This document shows, piece by piece, positions 5,573 to 8,372 of a DNA stretch of 8,372 nucleotides. Within the stretch, counting starts at the first letter, position 1, and each line of letters begins with the position of its first letter. A model generated the notes under the pieces. It had not been told where the DNA came from. It did no database searches and saw only the letters and a list, made by a program, of their open reading frames with translations. A program made the position numbers and the translations under genes. The DNA lies in the NCBI GenBank assembly GCA_023388965.1, contig JAEWFF010000078.1, positions 1 to 8,372 of the forward strand, read 5' to 3'. This DNA comes from Pseudomonadota bacterium. GTDB lineage: Bacteria; Pseudomonadota; Alphaproteobacteria; Rhizobiales; Methylopilaceae.

Positions 5573-5666
5573 AACGCTACCCTGTCGTGATTGTGTTGCC
5601 CCGGTTGATAACGCTGTGGCGTTCCGGGCGATGTCTTGGAAATGCCGCCGGAGAAACAAAGTTTCG

Positions 5667-6875
5667 TCAGGTGCGCACTTTTTCGGCGAGAATGCCCCCG
5701 GCTGCCGCCGCTCCGGTTGCAAAACAGGCCTGCAGCAGATAGCCGCCGGTCGGAGCTTCCCAGTCCAGCATTTCCCCGGCCAGGAACATACCGGGTAGGG
5801 CGATCAGCTCGTAACCTGCTGTCAGGGCTGGGAAAGGCACGCCTCCGGCCGTGGAGATGGCGCGGTCGAGGCTGGCGGTGCCGGTGAGGGCGATGGGCGC
5901 GCTCTTGATGAGGGCGGCCAGACGTTCCGGGTCGGGCGGCAGATCGCGGCCCGCCGCCTCGCGCAGGAGGCCGGTCTGGACCGGCGACAAAGCCGCGTTC
6001 TTGCGCAGGATATTGGTCAGGGTCTCGCCCTTGCGCGCGCGGGCAAGGCGCTGCGCGATCTCGCTTTCGGCAAGGTCCGGCTTCAGGTCGATAAGGAGTT
6101 TTGCGTCGCCTGCCGTGAGCGCGGTGCGAAGCGCGGCGGAGAGGGCATAGATCGCGCCGCCTTCGAGGCCGCGTTCCGTCACCATCATCTCGCCATAAGC
6201 CTGCGCATCGCCCATACGCAGCGCGATGCGCTTGACCGGCGTTCCGGCAAAGCGCGTGCGGAATATGTCGGACCATTGCGTATGCACGCCGCTATTGGCG
6301 GCGCCGAGCGGCGTGACGGGAACGCCTTTTTCTTCGAGAAGTGGAACCCATGCCGCATTCGAGCCGAGCCTCGGCCAGCTTGCGCCGCCCAGCGCCAGCA
6401 ATGTGGCGCGTTCCGGCGTCACCGAAACCGGGCCGTCCGGGGTTTCGAACACAAGCGCGCCGTCCGCATTCCAGCCGCGCCAGTCGTTCCTCGTATGTAT
6501 CTCGACGCCCAGTTCGGCAAGCCGCCGCAGCCAGGCGCGTAGCAGCGGCGAGGCCTTGAAGCTTTTCGGGAAGACGCGTCCGGACGAGCCGATAAATGTC
6601 TCCTCGCCGAGGCCTTCCGCCCATGCCCGCAGCGCATCGGGCGGGAAGGCGCGCAGAGCCGGTTCGAGATGCGGCGCGGCGGTGCCGTAGCGTGTGAGGA
6701 AAGCCTCGAACTGTTCGGAATGGGTGAGGTTCAGCCCGCCGCGTCCGGCCATCAGCAGTTTGCGGCCAGGGCTCGGCATCCGGTCGTAAACGGCGACGCG
6801 CAGGCCCGCTCCGGCCAGTCTTTCAGCCGCGAACAGCCCGGCCGGCCCGCCGCCGATGATTGCGATCTCTGTCAT
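5667..6875 (-). CDS. NAD(P)/FAD-dependent oxidoreductase, HI0933/BaiN-like, TIGR03862 type
   Basis: A 402-residue cytoplasmic flavoprotein. The N-terminal dinucleotide-binding motif is EIAIIGGGPAGLFAAERL (3-20). The family-specific GRKLLMAGRGGLNLTHSE (37-54) follows; the TIGR03862 branch has GGLN where other HI0933 proteins have GRCN. LALGGASWPRLGS (160-172) and the C-terminal FAD-contacting GEMLDWEAPTGGY with LLQACFATG (367-388) complete the fold. The family is related to the bile-acid reductase BaiN, but the physiological substrate of this branch is unknown. The start at 6875 is chosen because AAGAG lies six bases upstream and the glycine motif then sits at the N-terminus; an in-frame ATG at 6935 would overlap the upstream gene. 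That gene ends 16 bp before it, so the two are likely one operon. Confidence 0.93.
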   Translation of the reverse strand: MTEIAIIGGGPAGLFAAERLAGAGLRVAVYDRMPSPGRKLLMAGRGGLNLTHSEQFEAFLTRYGTAAPHLEPALRAFPPDALRAWAEGLGEETFIGSSGRVFPKSFKASPLLRAWLRRLAELGVEIHTRNDWRGWNADGALVFETPDGPVSVTPERATLLALGGASWPRLGSNAAWVPLLEEKGVPVTPLGAANSGVHTQWSDIFRTRFAGTPVKRIALRMGDAQAYGEMMVTERGLEGGAIYALSAALRTALTAGDAKLLIDLKPDLAESEIAQRLARARKGETLTNILRKNAALSPVQTGLLREAAGRDLPPDPERLAALIKSAPIALTGTASLDRAISTAGGVPFPALTAGYELIALPGMFLAGEMLDWEAPTGGYLLQACFATGAAAAGGILAEKVRT

Positions 6876-6891
6876 GAGAACTCTTGTGACG

Positions 6892-7392
6892 TCAGAAGAA
6901 GCTGATGCCAATGACCGGGCCGAGGCTGATGGCAACGGCGAACACCTTCCAGAAGAAAGTCGGCGCCAGCCACACGGCGACGAACCGCGAAAGCTGCGCG
7001 AGGCGGAAGGCCACGTAAAGACCGAAGCACAGCGACACCACGTTCAGCACGTCGAACCAGAATTCGTTCAGCGAGCCGGCGATGAACGTATAGACGACCG
7101 CCCACAGCATCAGCGCCTCGACCAGCCGCACGGGTGTTTTCGCCCGCTCGCCGTGACGCAGGGCCATCCAGCGCGTGATGCCGTAGAAGCTGAACAACCC
7201 GATCCAGATCGCGGCCGACAGGCGGCCCGTCGGCTCGAAGGGCAGGGGATAGAAGGCCGGGCTCTTGAGGCCGACGCCGGTCGCCAGCATGGCGGCATAG
7301 ATCATCATCGCGCCGAGCAGCGGAAAGGCCGCGCCGGCGAGCAGGCCCCGCCAGTCGGGGCGATTCAAAAGCTGGAGGGTCAGGGACGCCAT
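6892..7392 (-). CDS. Multi-pass membrane protein of unknown function
   Basis: A 166-residue inner-membrane protein with about five hydrophobic segments: residues 17-41, 58-78, 91-108, 112-132 and 136-165. It is rich in Trp, Phe and Tyr near the membrane boundaries. Short Arg-rich links (TRWMALRHGERAKTPVR, 73-89) suggest a cytoplasmic loop after the second helix. I see no catalytic or metal-binding motif and do not recognise the family. The start at 7392 has no strong Shine-Dalgarno, so it is the least certain part of the call. The gene is 16 bp upstream of the flavoprotein on the same strand and is probably the first gene of that operon, which hints at, but does not show, a shared function. 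Confidence 0.75.
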   Translation of the reverse strand: MASLTLQLLNRPDWRGLLAGAAFPLLGAMMIYAAMLATGVGLKSPAFYPLPFEPTGRLSAAIWIGLFSFYGITRWMALRHGERAKTPVRLVEALMLWAVVYTFIAGSLNEFWFDVLNVVSLCFGLYVAFRLAQLSRFVAVWLAPTFFWKVFAVAISLGPVIGISFF

Positions 7393-7545
7393 GGCGGGCT
7401 GTGCTAGCCGCCTTTACGGTCCGGCGCCACGCATCGCTGCGCGACTCGCAGGATTTGGCTCTAAGTCCCGGACACAGTGTGTCTTTGGGGTGACGGCGGT
7501 CAGTGCCCCCTGACCTCGCCCTTGTGGACCGGACTCGCGCTGCAA

Positions 7546-7641
7546 CGCATGTCCCGGGACCCATACGCCGTGACGGCACGGCTCCATCGCTAATGCTGCG
7601 GAGTATGGGTCCCAGACAGCGGCTTCGCCGCTTCCGGGACA
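7546..7641. repeat. Dispersed palindromic repeat, copy B (one-hairpin form)
   Basis: This 96-bp relative of the element at 2897-3012 has the same orientation in the window. The core GTGACGGCACGGCT and the right hairpin (7609-7640, inner AGCGGC/GCCGCT around TTC) are kept. The left hairpin is missing: GTCCCGGG runs straight into ACCCATA. CCCATAC and GTATGGG (starting 7560 and ending 7609) still pair. By eye there are under ten substitutions in the shared part. It ends 6 bp past the uvrA stop, in the gap before the membrane-protein gene. Confidence 0.8.
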
Positions 7642-7647
7642 TACATC

Positions 7648-8372
<725 letters not shown>

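Noticed and set aside
7430..7510. Short GACAC-AGT-GTGTC dyad next to TCCCGGACAC, possible end of another mobile element
   Set aside because: Too short, and no partner end or coding remnant in the window to support it.

Overview
The window looks like chromosomal DNA of an alphaproteobacterium. It is GC-rich, carries trmFO, dgkA, uvrA and a TIGR03862-type flavoprotein of alphaproteobacterial character, and contains palindromic intergenic repeats of a kind scattered through Rhizobiales-like genomes. The genus cannot be fixed by reading alone.

Left end (1-744): decayed accessory DNA. The last 32 codons and right terminal repeat of an IS3-family insertion sequence end at 127. The next base opens the C-terminal remnant of a large SMC/ABC-like ATPase. 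That remnant is broken a second time by a 7-bp tandem duplication (411-424), which shifts the frame; removing one copy restores a clean family-like reading. The next 680 bp (745-1424) hold no convincing gene. They do hold a perfect 16-bp palindrome, a minus-strand terminator-like hairpin with no matching gene, and further inverted repeats.

Middle (1425-2851): a two-gene plus-strand unit, a GntR/FCD regulator followed 8 bp later by a TauE/SafE-type (TSUP) membrane transporter. The regulator probably controls the transporter. A 116-bp palindromic repeat (copy A) and a second, different palindromic repeat separate it from the convergent gene trmFO (minus; folate/FAD-dependent tRNA m5U54 methylation). 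The second repeat supplies the trmFO stop codon.

Right half: a small secreted protein of unknown function and dgkA (diacylglycerol kinase) form a short plus-strand unit divergent from trmFO. Twin hairpins follow, with their U-rich sides on the minus strand. They sit downstream of a 29-residue minus-strand single-pass membrane mini-protein that has its own ribosome binding site. Further right, on the minus strand, are a BaiN/HI0933-type flavoprotein with a five-helix membrane protein 16 bp upstream, then repeat copy B, then the C-terminal third of uvrA, which runs off the window.

No CRISPR array, tRNA or rRNA was seen. The most unusual items are the twice-broken ATPase remnant next to the IS, the two-copy palindromic repeat whose copies differ by one missing hairpin, the repeat-derived trmFO terminus, and the unannotatable mini-protein.
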